From Macrosoma leucophasiata (taxonomy: Eukaryota; Arthropoda; Insecta; Lepidoptera; Hedylidae): a DNA stretch of 64,000 nucleotides. The notes below the pieces were generated by a model. That model saw only the letters and a program-made list of their open reading frames with translations, did no database searches and was not told the origin of the DNA. Of the stretch, positions 31,655-41,355 are shown piece after piece. Both the position numbers and the translations under genes were made by a program. Within the stretch, counting starts at the first letter, position 1; every line of letters starts with the position of its first letter. Location: positions 4,960,001 through 5,024,000 of the forward strand of contig JAWQUS010000030.1 in the NCBI GenBank assembly GCA_036365455.1, in the 5' to 3' direction.

Positions 31655-31801
31655 ACGTGACAACGTCTTAAATTAGGTTGCGGCTCGGAGTCACTCATGA
31701 AAAAGTGTAACGCCCGGTAACGTAACGATGAGTCACCGAACGAGAGAGAGGCCTACCGGACCGGCGAATGCCTTTCTACCGAGAAAAAGACGTTGTCACG
31801 T
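31655..31801. mobile_element. Small MITE with ACGTGACAACGTCTT ends
   Basis: ACGTGACAACGTCTT at the left and its exact reverse complement at 31787-31801 bound a 147-base element. The interior includes TTAGGTTGCGGCTCGGAGTC and no frame. Target-site duplication is not obvious, since TTTG flanks the left and AAAA the right. Confidence 0.75.
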
Positions 31802-31804
31802 AAA

Positions 31805-32345
31805 ATCTTCGCCCGTAAAACCGACTTTACAGGCAACCAGTTTTACTTTTTATTTTTAAATACCGAAACTTTCTTTGTTCCGATAGTTTATTCAAATCCG
31901 TTAACTTTGTGGCCAATCTGCAACAAACGCCATGACTGTGGCGATCCTTTTTTTTCAGCGTTCCTCCTTTACCGGGAAATGACTTTCTGACTCTTAATCT
32001 CTCTCGCGATCTCATTAAAAATTCATAACTCAAAACTGCGAAAAAATGAAAACCCGCCATAGATTCGAACGTGAATCTGACGAGTGCAAAATATTTCTAA
32101 TTAGCAATGCGTTCTCTTCAATGTTTCCCGTTATGGTTTGTTGTGAGGTTGTGAGTATATGTGGGCGTAGATTTGGAGGAATATTTTGTCATGAAAGTAT
32201 GTAGCTACCGTATATGATTTTTAGTTTCACATTGTATAGATAAATTATCTACAATTACAATAAATAAATATTCCCGTTTTTTTTTTAGTTAAAGTAAGCG
32301 TGTTAATCTCGTCGTAAGATAAATTGCGTTTTATGAGAAAATATT
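31805..32345. other. Intergenic, no gene seen
   Basis: Two small overlapping frames on opposite strands (31793-31990 and 31827-32060) show no known motifs. Confidence 0.4.
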
Positions 32346-32349
32346 TTAT

Positions 32350-32620
32350 ACTGCCGGTAGAGCTCGCGGGCGTAGGCGCCGCCGCATTACCTAATATACT
32401 TGCCGCTAAATGGTAGCGTTCAGCACTATCGTGTTCCGGTCAGGTGGTAATGTATGGCCCTGTAGTTTCCGGCACAGAGGCATAACACCTTAGGCCTCAG
32501 GAGTGGTAACGCATCTGCATTTTGACCTTGGTCTTTGTATAGGTGTCTATAGGCTGCAGTCATCACTTTACATCAATGTGAACTGCATGCTTGTTTGCCA
32601 CATCCATTACATAAAAAAAA
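32350..32620 (+). mobile_element. Metulj-type SINE with head deletion
   Basis: The head reads ACTGCCGGTAGAGCTCGCGG, so the CCAGTGACGGAGCTC repeat of the stem is deleted. The rest is intact to CATCCATTACATAAAAAAAA. Confidence 0.9.
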
Positions 32621-32689
32621 TCCTTCTGAAAAATTTACCAATAATTAGTACCACAATGAACTGAAATCAGGTTCATTTTTTATATATCA

Positions 32690-32860
32690 AAGTATATATA
32701 AGTTTGTTTTACAGTGACTTTAGACCACAAATCTTGCTCGCAAAAGGAAGCTACGTCGTAGCTGCGGAAAAAAGAGGAAAATCCTGAGAATAAAACAACG
32801 TCTCCTTGCGGTCGTTGCTTAAACTGTATTTGTAGTTTGAAATACATTTTTTATGAAACG
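32690..32860 (+). repeat. Direct duplication, left copy (flanks two SINEs)
   Basis: ATCTTGCTCGCAAAAGGAAG, CTGCGGAAAAAAGAGG and ACGTCTCCTTGCGGTCGTTG recur at 33.51-33.66 kb in the same orientation. A Metulj SINE and a tRNA-SINE lie between the copies. Confidence 0.75.
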
Positions 32861-32883
32861 TGTAAGAGACAACGACGACAACT

Positions 32884-33150
32884 TTTTTTATGTTATGGAA
32901 GTGGCAACAGGCGTGCAGTTCACATTGATGTTAAGTGATGAATGCAGCCTATAGACACCCACACAAAGACCAAGGTCAAAATGCAGATGCGTTACCACTC
33001 TTGAGGCCTAAGATGTTATGCCACTGTGCCAGAAATTACAATTTACGGCACATTACCACCTGACCGGCACACGATAGTGTTGAACACTACCATTTAGCGG
33101 CAAGTATATTAGGTAATGCAGTGGTGCCTACGCCCGCGAGATCCAAGGCA
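32884..33150 (-). mobile_element. Metulj-type SINE, head-truncated
   Basis: The tail and body are intact on the minus strand from about ATCTCGCGGGCGTAGGCACC. The terminal ACTGGTGGTAGAGCTCCAGT part is missing and replaced by CCGGATCTATGCCTTGG. Confidence 0.85.
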
Positions 33151-33225
33151 TAGATCCGGGGATAGTTCGTCGCGGCAGCTTTAAAATTTAAATAACTGTA
33201 GCCTAGTAATATGTCGACCGTCGTA

Positions 33226-33440
33226 ATGACGACCCGGTTAGTCCAGTGGTGGGAAAGCACCGTTTCATTCGAAGGGTCGCGGATTCGATCCCCGCACTAG
33301 ACTAGACTAAAATTTGTATGGCCTACAGATGTTGTTATTGGGTCTGGGTGTTTATGTATGTGTTATATGTGTACAACGGCATCCACGACACAGGTTTATT
33401 TAATACCTAATGGGGAGCTGCGAGTGTAAGCGTAATATAA
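33226..33440 (+). mobile_element. tRNA-derived SINE, family C
   Basis: GACCCGGTTAGTCCAGTGGT (A box) and GTCGCGGATTCGATCCCCGC (B box with one change) lead into GTATGGCCTACAGATG, GGGTCTGGGTGTTTATGTA and ACGACACAGGTTTATT. There are small duplications in the CTAGACTAGACT and TTTATTTAATACC parts. Confidence 0.85.
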
Positions 33441-33507
33441 TTTAACCAAGTAAATTTGAACCAAATGCGATGTGTATTACACACTACAGCTATTGTTTTA
33501 CAATGCC

Positions 33508-33665
33508 ACGTGTATACAAGTTTGTTTTTCAGTAACTTGAGTCTACAAATCTTGCTCGCAAAAGGAAGCTTCGTCGTGGCCGCGGAAGAAAGAAGGAAAT
33601 CCTCAGAATAAAACTACGTCTCCTTGCGGTCGTTGTTTTTGCTGTATCTGTGGTTTGGATCTTTT
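33508..33665 (+). repeat. Direct duplication, right copy
   Basis: This is the same block as at 32.69-32.86 kb, with scattered substitutions. The pair is about 820 bases apart. Confidence 0.75.
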
Positions 33666-33737
33666 TTTTATTTTTGAAAACAACATTTTTTACTATTTCT
33701 GTCTGTCAGTCTGTTTTTTCACATTGTCCGCGTAGAT

Positions 33738-34216
33738 CAGTGATTTTTTTTTTTTATGTAATCGAAGTGGCAAACAAGCATGCAGTTCACATTGATGTTA
33801 AGTGATGACTGCAGCCTATAAACACTCACACAAAGACCAAGGTCAAAATGCAAATGCGTTACCACTCCTGAGGCCTAAGGTGTTATGCCTCTGTGCCGGA
33901 AATTACAGGGCCGTACATTACCACCTGACCGGAACACGATAGTGCTGAACACTACCATTTAGCGGCAAGTAAATCAGGTAATGCGGTGGTGCCTATGCCC
34001 GCGAGCTCCGTCACTGGAGCTCTACCACCAGTAAAAAGATTCCCAAAGTGGTACATATAGACCCCTTGGGGTCCATGGGAGACTCGATGGGGTCTACGTA
34101 TATGCGTAAATAAAAATGGGATATATGGGAAAGTGATATAAATGTTAGCAAGAGGGTCCACCGAAACCAGAAAAAATTGAAAGGGGTCTACAACAAAAAT
34201 AGTTTGGGAACCTGTG
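33738..34216. mobile_element. hAT-like MITE with 8-bp target-site duplication, itself hit by a SINE
   Basis: The left end begins CAGTGATT. After the internal SINE it continues CCCAAAGTGG (from about 34041). The right end reads AGTTTGGGAACCTGTG, so the reversed terminus is CACAGGTTCCCAAACT. GCGTAGAT flanks both sides (33730-33737 and 34217-34224), a perfect 8-bp duplication as hAT transposases make. Without the SINE the MITE would be about 190 bases. No transposase is encoded. Confidence 0.85.
33746..34033 (-). mobile_element. Metulj-type SINE, full length, inside the hAT-like MITE
   Basis: The head at 34033 (ACTGGTGGTAGAGCTCCAGT) runs to the T run at 33746 (the A-tail on the minus strand). 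All blocks are intact and close to consensus. GATT borders both sides, which suggests a short target-site duplication within the MITE terminus. Confidence 0.92.
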
Positions 34217-34375
34217 GCGTAGATACTGAACAATAATTTTGTATAATTCTACGCGGACGAAGTCTCAGCCACAGCTAGTTAGTTATTATAATTATACAAT
34301 TGAATCATGAGTAGGTAATCTCGTTTCAAAAACATAAGTACCTACCTAGGTACTTGTAACAGTTTTAAACACTAA

Positions 34376-34511
34376 CCCCCTTATTCATAAACGTATTTTA
34401 GCTAAAGTGTTGCGAATCTCTCCTTTGTCATTTTCTATCCTGCACATTTGACATTGCAACTGACAAAGACGTAGCTAAAACTTAATTAATGTACGTTTAT
34501 GAATAAGGGGG
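34376..34511 (-). mobile_element. Harbinger-like MITE, copy 1
   Basis: CCCCCTTATTCATAAACGTA and its exact reverse complement at the right end bound a 136-base element. TAA lies at the left and TAT at the right, close to the three-base TWA duplication of PIF/Harbinger elements. The internal block (TTTGTCATTTTCTATCCTGC) is the reverse of that in the copy at 42.64 kb. Confidence 0.82.
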
Positions 34512-34742
34512 TATTTCTATCGGTCATAGACCTGACCCATAACTTCATATCCCGTTTCATATTATTATAAAGCAGTAACGGAGTGAACCTAATTAAAGGA
34601 GGTCAATTATACGAAGATGAAGGCATGATGAGAGGGCGGTGTTAACTGTATTACCTCTTGTATAAGGCTAAGAACACATGTGCCAAGGGGATAAAAGGAG
34701 AAAACCGTTTCATATATTCCTGGATCCAGTGCATCGCCAGTG

Positions 34743-35396
34743 AAGGACAAGTTCCACGTTGGACCCGCACCTTGTACACTATATCAAAAGATAGAGAAGC
34801 ATACGTAGAATTATGGAAAAAAACCTAAACGTGACTTCACGCCTGTAATCCACGAAGGGGTAGGCAGAGGCAAATGCATGCATTCAAGCATACATGCAAA
34901 CACCCACGACTCGCCGGTTACGTTTTGGCCCATGTAACAGGTGGCAAACCTGCTGCCATATCCGGGCACATTACCAAACTCCGAGGTACTGGGAAACTCC
35001 CAGAAAATTGAAAAATCCCAATAGAACCAGAGATAAAGGATTTTAAACCGTTATCTCTGATAGTCCCCGACCCGGGAATCAAACCCAGGACCCCCAGCGT
35101 AGTAGTAGTGGCCTGCTATCACTACGCTACTGGGGCAGTTTCATCATGGAAAAAGACTCAAAAAATAATTTGAATCGTTGTCGGAAATATTTATTTTATG
35201 TATTTTTTGTACGACAACAATATGTCACCGTATTGCTACTATGACATTCTTGTTTTTGAAATATACTTACAAAATTTAATTGAAGGTATAATATACGATT
35301 TGAATAGCTGAAAATGATTCATTATTTTATGCTTCTTCTCTCAATATAGCATACAAGGTGCGGACCCAAGCTCCATACATTTTGGAACTTCTCCTT
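34743..35396. mobile_element. TIR element (AAGGAG family), copy B, carrying a tRNA-SINE
   Basis: The ends AAGGACAAGTTCCA and (reversed) AAGGAGAAGTTCCAAA and the interior match copy A at 11.69-12.02 kb on both sides of a family B SINE. ATGGAAAAA precedes and follows the SINE and also occurs once in copy A. It is therefore the SINE's target-site duplication. Confidence 0.8.
34824..35141 (-). mobile_element. tRNA-derived SINE, family B, in TIR element
   Basis: The minus strand starts CTGCCCCAGTAGCGTAGTG, has the B box CTGGGTTTGATTCCCGGGTC, and ends CTTCGTGGATTACAGGCGTG then AAGTCACGTTTAGG. It is flanked by ATGGAAAAA repeats in the host element. Confidence 0.85.
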
Positions 35397-35479
35397 TATG
35401 AAAATAATGTCTCTTGAATAAACTAAGCATTTTTGCCATGTAATGCATGCAAGCAATATATTTCGCAAAATTTCAAGAC

Positions 35480-35553
35480 TTCGATTTTGGGCAGGAATCC
35501 AACCTGCGACCTCAGGATATTTAGTCTAGCCGCTTTATTACTACACTACAACA
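35480..35553 (-). mobile_element. tRNA-like repeat, family D
   Basis: On the minus strand: TAGTGTAGTAATAAAGCGGC, TATCCTGAGGTCGCAGGTTG and GATTCCTGCCCAAAATCGAAG. The B box is GGTTGGATTCC. It is related to the heads at 12.44 and 31.14 kb, without a pairing acceptor stem. Confidence 0.6.
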
Positions 35554-35749
35554 GCCGGTATATTATTATGTGTACCGGTAAATCTTAAAATTAAGCAATT
35601 TGAAACTATAGGAGTGTTCAGAAGTGAAATATACTAAAGTCCTTCCATTAACGTATGTTATTACTCATATATCATGATTTAATTTTCATAATGTATCGTA
35701 TTTTATTAAAGTAAAAGCTGTCATGTGGCTACCACTTTAATGTTAATAG

Positions 35750-36075
35750 GGTGCACCTGATATTGTACGTTATAGGTATAGAATGTTTAACGGGTTTAAA
35801 GAGCGCACTAAGAGACAGCAGGAGCGTTTCAAAAATATTACGTACTGGTGGTAGATCTGGCTTCGCTCATCAGGATCATAGAACTAAAGTTGTTAGTCTT
35901 GACGTACCTAAATCACCTTTGACGATTAATGCGTTGGATGTATTTCATTAACCCTGTATATTCATTTAATTTAATTTTTAAATTTACTAATACATTGTAA
36001 GTTACGTGCCAGTGAATTTATTGTGTCGCAGGTTCTCACGACTGTATCAATAAAGTGTTTTTTCTTTCTTTCTTT
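35750..36075 (+). CDS. Possible terminal exon or element 3' end, unrecognised protein
   Basis: An open stretch ends in GRSGFAHQDHRTKVVSLDVP and ...NALDVFH, stop at 35949-35951. It is followed by a short AT-rich trailer and AATAAA at about 36050, then a (CTTT)n run. A possible splice acceptor (TTAATAG) lies just before it. I do not recognise the protein. The polyadenylation-like signal and lack of breaks make it the best host-exon candidate in the window. A retroelement 3' end with a CTTT tail is equally possible. Confidence 0.25.
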
Positions 36076-36086
36076 CTTATCTGTGT

Positions 36087-36290
36087 AAGAACTCGAGGGC
36101 GGAGGCACCACCGCATTACTTAATTTATCTTCTACCCTGTGGTAGTTTCGTTACCATCGTTTTGACTGGTGGTGGAAGTATATTAGGTAATGTGGTGGTG
36201 ACACCACCGCATTATGTGATGTAGATTAGGTAATACGGTGGTCGGGGTGGCCTTCGAGCTCCAGCACTTAAACTCTACCAGTTAATTGAT
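36087..36290. mobile_element. Metulj-derived head-to-head mosaic
   Basis: CGGAGGCACCACCGCATTAC (plus orientation) is followed by the reversed SINE block TATATTAGGTAATGTGGTGG. Then comes ACACCACCGCATTATG (plus) and again TTAGGTAATACGGTGG and ...GAGCTCCAGCAC (minus). Short pieces alternate in orientation, giving local palindromes. Confidence 0.6.
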
Positions 36291-36654
36291 AATAAAGGCA
36301 TTTGCAGAAATCTAGGCAATAAGCAATTATCTAAATTTCGGTGAGAGCTAAACATAGTAGCGGGGAAGCCCATTTCAAGCTTGAGACCACTAGTTCGCGA
36401 TGGTGAAACCGGTGTGACACATCTCGATACCCCTAGCGTCTCGCGACAGTGTTGCCCCTCGATCGCGTACATTATTGAATACCACGTACCGGATCTCACT
36501 CCATAGCCCAGCCATCTAATTCATTATATACAATTCCTTCAATACAAAGTTTGCCAAGTAAACATGTAACTGCAATATGCCCAATTTTTCGGTGGGAGCT
36601 GATTTTTTCTCTTTTAAACATTGATATATTATAATTTTTTAACCATTGATATAC

Positions 36655-36690
36655 AATAATCTACGTCACTGGATCTCTACCACCAGTAAA
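36655..36690 (-). mobile_element. Metulj-type SINE head fragment
   Basis: TTTACTGGTGGTAGAGATCC on the minus strand is only the first 30 or so bases of the SINE. Confidence 0.6.
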
Positions 36691-36694
36691 GAAA

Positions 36695-37670
36695 CTACCA
36701 GGCTACCAGGTCTGGGGTTTAATGCCCCGTGGCTACAAGAGACATGATACGTAGTATTATTTTCATTTCTGTCATAAATCGCCAATCGCTTCCGCTCCGC
36801 TTAAAATGTGCATGCGTTTTAATTATAACAATCAGTTCTGCGCCAATGCGTGCGCCGCTTAATATGGCCATTTTACCATTATACATTATTTTACCATTTG
36901 CAATCAGGAGCTGTAATAGACTTTTATGACTCGGATAATATAATAAGCAGCTACTACACAATCGGCTGCAATAATTTTTATTAGACGCTATCTTATTGTG
37001 ATGAGAAGGTTAATAAATAATTTTAACTATTGCATCATTAGGAAAGGTAATCGAAATCATCCATCCGTATCCGTTTAAGATTTCCGATTGTCTGATTACA
37101 GATTAGGAAAAGAAAATAAACAAAACGACAAAAAGTTTAGTAACTAACTTCGGACTGTCGCTTTTAAAGGTCGGTGCGCGCGCGCATCTCATAAATTCGT
37201 TGTTTCTAATCGCGCCAAAAGAAGTTTAGCTTCAAATTAACGGATGGATATGGTAAAACGAAAAGGGTTCCTTGTAGGTTACGGAACCCTAAAAAACGAT
37301 AAGCTGGAATATAAAACAAAACATGAACAATTTTTGACGACTCATGTCATGGCGGACATTTGATTTGTTTTTCTATTTTAATACTTTCCATTTATTATCT
37401 TGACAGACAGACTAGAAACGCAGACAATCTGCCCCAAATATATTAAACATGTCCAACATTTCCAAGAAGGAAATCTTCAGCAATAAACTAAACGAACAGT
37501 CAACTCGATTATCTCGCGTTTCTCACACACTGTCTCTTGGCCATTTGTTTAAATTACATTAGCATGTGCATGCTTGCTTTAAACCTACGGCGCAGTGAAA
37601 GCGATACTGCTTTTGATATTCTTTCTTCAACTTCAAATAGTGGGTACATTTTTAACCATCTATATTAGCA
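36695..37670. other. Intergenic; old repeat piece near 37250-37300
   Basis: GGGTTCCTTGTAGGTTACGG and AACCCTAAAAAACG form a short inverted motif pair common in insect interspersed repeats. No gene is seen. Overlapping opposite frames near 36.72-36.96 kb have no motif. Confidence 0.4.
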
Positions 37671-37674
37671 GTGG

Positions 37675-37815
37675 AAGGTCGCTATAACTCTATCGTTATA
37701 TTCATTTATACTTTCAAGCACAAAAATGTAACATGAGGCAGACTTAATGCTAAGTAGCATTCTCTGCCAGTCAACCTTTTGGTTGTATAGAAAAAATAAA
37801 AAAAATAAATGGTGC
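37675..37815 (-). mobile_element. LINE 3' end, reversed
   Basis: On the minus strand: CCAAAAGGTTGACTGGCAGA, TAGCATTAAGTCTGCCTCATG, then a diverged tail. It is related to the LINE 3' end at 12.95-13.05 kb, but the (TAAA)n tail is lost. Confidence 0.55.
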
Positions 37816-38262
37816 AGAACATTGCAAATAATCTAATCTAGTTATATCGACTCGACTATACGTATCTAACGTCATTTGAATTATATCCTATTAATTCGGA
37901 ACAATTTACATTCAATCTCTTGATGGATTTAAGTACAATAGTGCAGATTTCATCTGAAACTACTGCCATTGGGGAAATTTAAATATTTAAAAAGTCTGAA
38001 GTTTGTGTACCTAGTAAATAACTGATACAAAGAAATTGTGTCCTTGTCTAAACATAGGTATGTTAGGCTGTCATAATTTAACTGTGGAAACATCTGCTTT
38101 AATTTGGACTCTTATGCATCTTAATGCCATTATGCTCTCAGATTTTGGAACAGAGAGGATCAGTTATAGACTTTTTGTAAAAACATAGTGACAACATTTA
38201 TCGTTCAATACATTTTAATAGCAAGGTTTTTGTAATAAGTAATAAGGATTTCCTCTTATGTC
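37816..38262. other. Intergenic, no gene seen
   Basis: AT-rich, without family members. Confidence 0.4.
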
Positions 38263-38267
38263 CAAAA

Positions 38268-38574
38268 AAAACTTAACTTCACGCCTGTAATCCCCGAAGG
38301 GGTAGGCAGAGGTAAATGCACGTATTCATGCAAACACCCACGATTCGCCGGTTACGTTTTTGGCCCATGTAACAGGTGGCGAGCCTGTTGACATCTCCAG
38401 GCACATTAACAAACTTCGAGGTACTGGGAAATTTCCAGAAAATGGAAAAATCCCAATAGAACCAGAGATAAAGCTCTTTACACCATTATCTCTGATAACC
38501 CTCTATCCGGTAATCGAACCCAGGACCTCAGCGTAGTAGTAGTGGCCTGCTACCACTAGGCTACCGAGGCAGTT
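38268..38574 (-). mobile_element. tRNA-derived SINE, family B
   Basis: The minus strand starts CTGCCTCGGTAGCCTAGTGG (A box), has GTCCTGGGTTCGATTACCGG (B box) and runs intact to CTTCGGGGATTACAGGCGTG and AAGTTAAGTT. A small deletion removes the ATGCATTC-type block of the body. Confidence 0.88.
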
Positions 38575-38811
38575 AATAGGGCAGGTTAGGCAGTTAGTCT
38601 AACTTCCATTAACTAAATATATCTAAACCCATATTGCGTGATTTTTATATCGACTCCTTAGCTATATAGAACTCGGCTTATCTTCAAGCCGAGTTACATT
38701 AATAAAATACTTATATTCTACGAAATTTCTAAAAATCAGTTAATTGTCTCTTGTCATCATCTCTTTTATCATCTTTCTTACTTGTCGTTAAGCTATAAAA
38801 ATAGAATAATA

Positions 38812-39857
38812 GGTTGGGGAAAAAGTCTTTTCGCATTATAGTATGTATGAACTTGTAATACAATCTCTTTGGCTGTAGTATTTGTATCTGGCTGGTTTTG
38901 GTATCATTGAAAGTTAAAATTTTAAAGAACATAATTCCAAATTCAAATTAGGCAAATGTGTAATTTTCATTTGTATTTTGTACTGTCAAGATGAGTGAAT
39001 CTAATGAAGAAATTCGATACATTTTAAAATTTTACTACAAAAATGGACCTAGTGCAGTGTCTATGAGAGTAGCACAAATTTGATTTAAGCGTTTTCAATC
39101 CGGAAATTTTGATGTCAAGGATGCACCTCGCTCTGGTCGCCCTATTACGGATAAAATGGATGCCATTTTTGAAAAAGTGGAGCAAGATCGACATATCAGT
39201 AGTTACGACGTAATGAAACCGAATCATTTTTGAAGAAGCTGATAACTGGTGATGAAAAGTGGATCACGTACGACAAGACCGTGAGAAAAAGGTCGTGGTC
39301 AAAGGCCGGTCAGGCTTCACAGACTGGCGAAACCCGGGTTAACTCGCAATATTCATTATGAGCTATTACCACCAGGCAGGACTATCGATTCTGAACTCTA
39401 CTGCGAACAACTGATGAGATTAAAGCAAGAAGTTGAGAGAAAGCGGCCGGAATTTATCAACAGAAGGGGTGTGGTGTTTCATCATGATAACGCTAGACCT
39501 CACACATCTATAGCCACTCAGCAAAAATTAAGAGAGTTTGGCTGGGAGGTGTTAACGCATCCGCCGTATAGTCCTGACCTTGCACCTTCAGATTTCCACC
39601 TGTTTCGGTCTCTTCAGAAATCTTTATGCAATGTTAGGTTAACATCACGAGAGGACTGCCAAATCCACTTGTCGCGGTATTTTGATGAGAAGTCCCAAAA
39701 TTTTTATAGCAATGGGATCATGTCCCTACCTACAAGATGGCAAAAGGTTATCGAACAAAATGGTACATACATACTTTAGTTAAATTTAAATAAACTAGGT
39801 ATATTAAAAAATGTTTTGAATTATCTCAAAAAATGCGAAGAAACTTTTTCCCCAACC
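38812..39857 (+). mobile_element. mariner transposon, internally deleted copy (M1)
   Basis: The terminal inverted repeats GGTTGGGGAAAAAGTCTTTT and (reversed) GGTTGGGGAAAAAGTTTCTT are bordered by TA on each side (38810-38811 and 39858-39859). The copy is 1046 bases, against 1281 for the second copy at 44.75 kb. Three internal deletions explain the difference. One falls between two TACGACGTA direct repeats that both survive in the longer copy. Confidence 0.95.
38991..39779 (+). pseudogene. mariner transposase pseudogene (M1)
   Basis: The frame opens at 38991 with MSESNEEIRYILKFYYKN, the N-terminal DNA-binding region of mariner transposases. It is soon broken by a deletion and a TGA at about 39082. 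Deletions at about 39045, 39210 and 39352 remove part of the helix-turn-helix region, the linker and the region of the first catalytic Asp. The intact 3' part (39414-39779) keeps HHDNARPH, with the second Asp, and YSPDLAPSDFHLF, with the third Asp 34 residues later. That is the D,D34D arrangement of the mariner family. It cannot make an active enzyme. Confidence 0.93.
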
Positions 39858-39859
39858 TA

Positions 39860-40438
39860 TTTCCAATTCCACTGAACAACAATCCTTATTATCTGTGTGG
39901 AGGTAACGCGCGTGGGCGCAACTCGTGATGCGTGTGCGCAGATTAAATTGCATTAACGCAATATACTCACCACATTATATTATAAGCTATTCGCGTTATT
40001 TTTAGAACAAGCAACTATTTATTTTTAGAATTACGGACGCTAGTATGGGCATAGTGGAATGGTATTATCTTTGTTAGATTGATATGGTAAACATTGTTGT
40101 TTGAACACTTTGTAACTCGTCTCCATTAATATAGTGAATAAAAAAATTTAATAAGTATTTAATGTATCAGTGACGTTGATTTCTCTAAAGTATATAAACT
40201 GCACTTCGTGTCCATACTAATTCAAAAATTCTTTCACCATTACAAAACTGTATCTTTACTGAGTGACATATTACATTCATTGCACCAGTGCAAAACCGGG
40301 GCGAACCACGAGTATTATATAAAGTTCAAAGCGCAAAGCCACTGTTAAGTAAATACTCTACATATCAATTGGGTATCTCTTATTGAATACCCAAGTCAGT
40401 ATTTAAATTAAACATAAAAAATGTCTACTTCCAAATAT
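39860..40438. other. Intergenic, no gene seen
   Basis: It includes a small hairpin TTGGGTAT...ATACCCAA near 40368-40393. No family member was recognised. Confidence 0.4.
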
Positions 40439-40439
40439 A

Positions 40440-40600
40440 CATAATATTAGTTGCTTTTATATTATTTTTCGCAATAACACAATGACATGTTAGTGAAATA
40501 TATTTTTCAAAGAAAAATGGAAAGAAAAATTAGCGACATCTATTGCCAACAACGCTAGTTAGGCAACCGATATAATAAACTTTGCAGTTTACTAAATTTC
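40440..40600 (-). repeat. tRNA-bearing repeat, family D2, copy lacking the tRNA-like part
   Basis: ATTATTTTTCGCAATAACAC, AAGAAAAATGGAAAGAAAAA and, directly after it, TAGCGACATCTATTGCCAAC and GTTAGGCAACCGATATAATA. The copies at 42.88 and 52.99 kb have about 130 more bases at that join, including the tRNA-like 75 bases. This copy is thus a deletion form or an empty form. Confidence 0.7.
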
Positions 40601-40608
40601 ACAAATTC

Positions 40609-40889
40609 ACTGGTGGTAGAGCTCCAGTGACGGAGCTCGCGGGCTTAGGCACCGCCGCATTAACATACTTGCCGCTAAATGGTAGTGTTCAGCACTATCG
40701 TGTTCCGGTCAGGTGGTAATGTACGGCCCTGTAATTTCCGTGACAGAGGCATAACACCTTACGCCTCAGGAGTGGTAATGCATTTGTATTTTGAACTTGG
40801 TCTTTTTGTAGGTGTCTATAGGCTGCAGTCATAACTTAACATCAATGTGAACTGCATACTTGTTTACCTCTTCCATAACATAAAAAAAA
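40609..40889 (+). mobile_element. Metulj-type SINE, near full length
   Basis: ACTGGTGGTAGAGCTCCAGT at the head and TTCCATAACATAAAAAAAAT at the tail. A small gap removes CCTAAT before ATACTTGCCGC. It abuts the deleted D2 repeat. Confidence 0.92.
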
Positions 40890-41280
40890 TATCGTAAAGA
40901 AGATCGTATCAACAATTTCCATCATTCCAAAACAATGGAATACAAAACAAATATTGCACTACCATAGGTTCTGTAGGAATAGGAAACTAGATACTGTAAC
41001 AATAATCAAATGGCTGCCAGTAATTTCAAATGTATGACACGTCGCCATTCCGTCTCGGATGCACAATTCCACGCCTGATATTGTCAGGCTTGACGTATTG
41101 ATAAGAGGTTCTTGCATCCACTACATAGGTTCAATGGTATATACATTAGCAGATAACATGCTGAACGAACTTCCTGCTATTTTCGATTTTATTACAGTGT
41201 TGCCAGATGGTCTCGGCGACGTACCCTTAGAGTTTTTTTGGTTTTCCCTAAAAATCCCCAAGATAACGCTAAAAAAAAAT
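40890..41280. other. Intergenic or SINE K body
   Basis: The part at 41170-41280 (GTGTTGCCAGATGGTC, GGTTTTCCCTAAAAATCCCC) probably is the body of the tRNA-like element on the minus strand. The rest is unassigned. Confidence 0.35.
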
Positions 41281-41355
41281 TGATGCGGTATCGAACCCAT
41301 CTCTCTCTATCTACGACTTCGAATGCTGCGCTAGTACCTGTACACTATCAAAGGT
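41170..41355 (-). mobile_element. Possible tRNA-derived SINE, family K
   Basis: The minus strand has TTTGATAGTGTACAGGTACT (A-box-like) and, 50 bases on, GATGGGTTCGATACCGC (B box GGTTCGATACC). A T/A-rich run and a body with TTTTTAGGGAAAACC follow. Only one copy is in this window, so the family status rests on the promoter boxes alone. Confidence 0.45.

Larger units (their letters stand above)
33680..34278 (+). mobile_element. Helitron-like element split by a hAT-like MITE
   Basis: The left piece (TTTCTGTCTGTCAGTCTG, TTGTCCGCGTAGAT) ends at 33737. The right piece resumes at 34217 (GCGTAGATACTGAACAATAA) and ends GGACGAAGTCTCAGCCACAG CTAG followed by T. Joined across the insertion, the order matches the copies at 4.5 and 14.3 kb (ACTTCGTCC, TAGATACTGAACAATCATAA). 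Confidence 0.7.
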
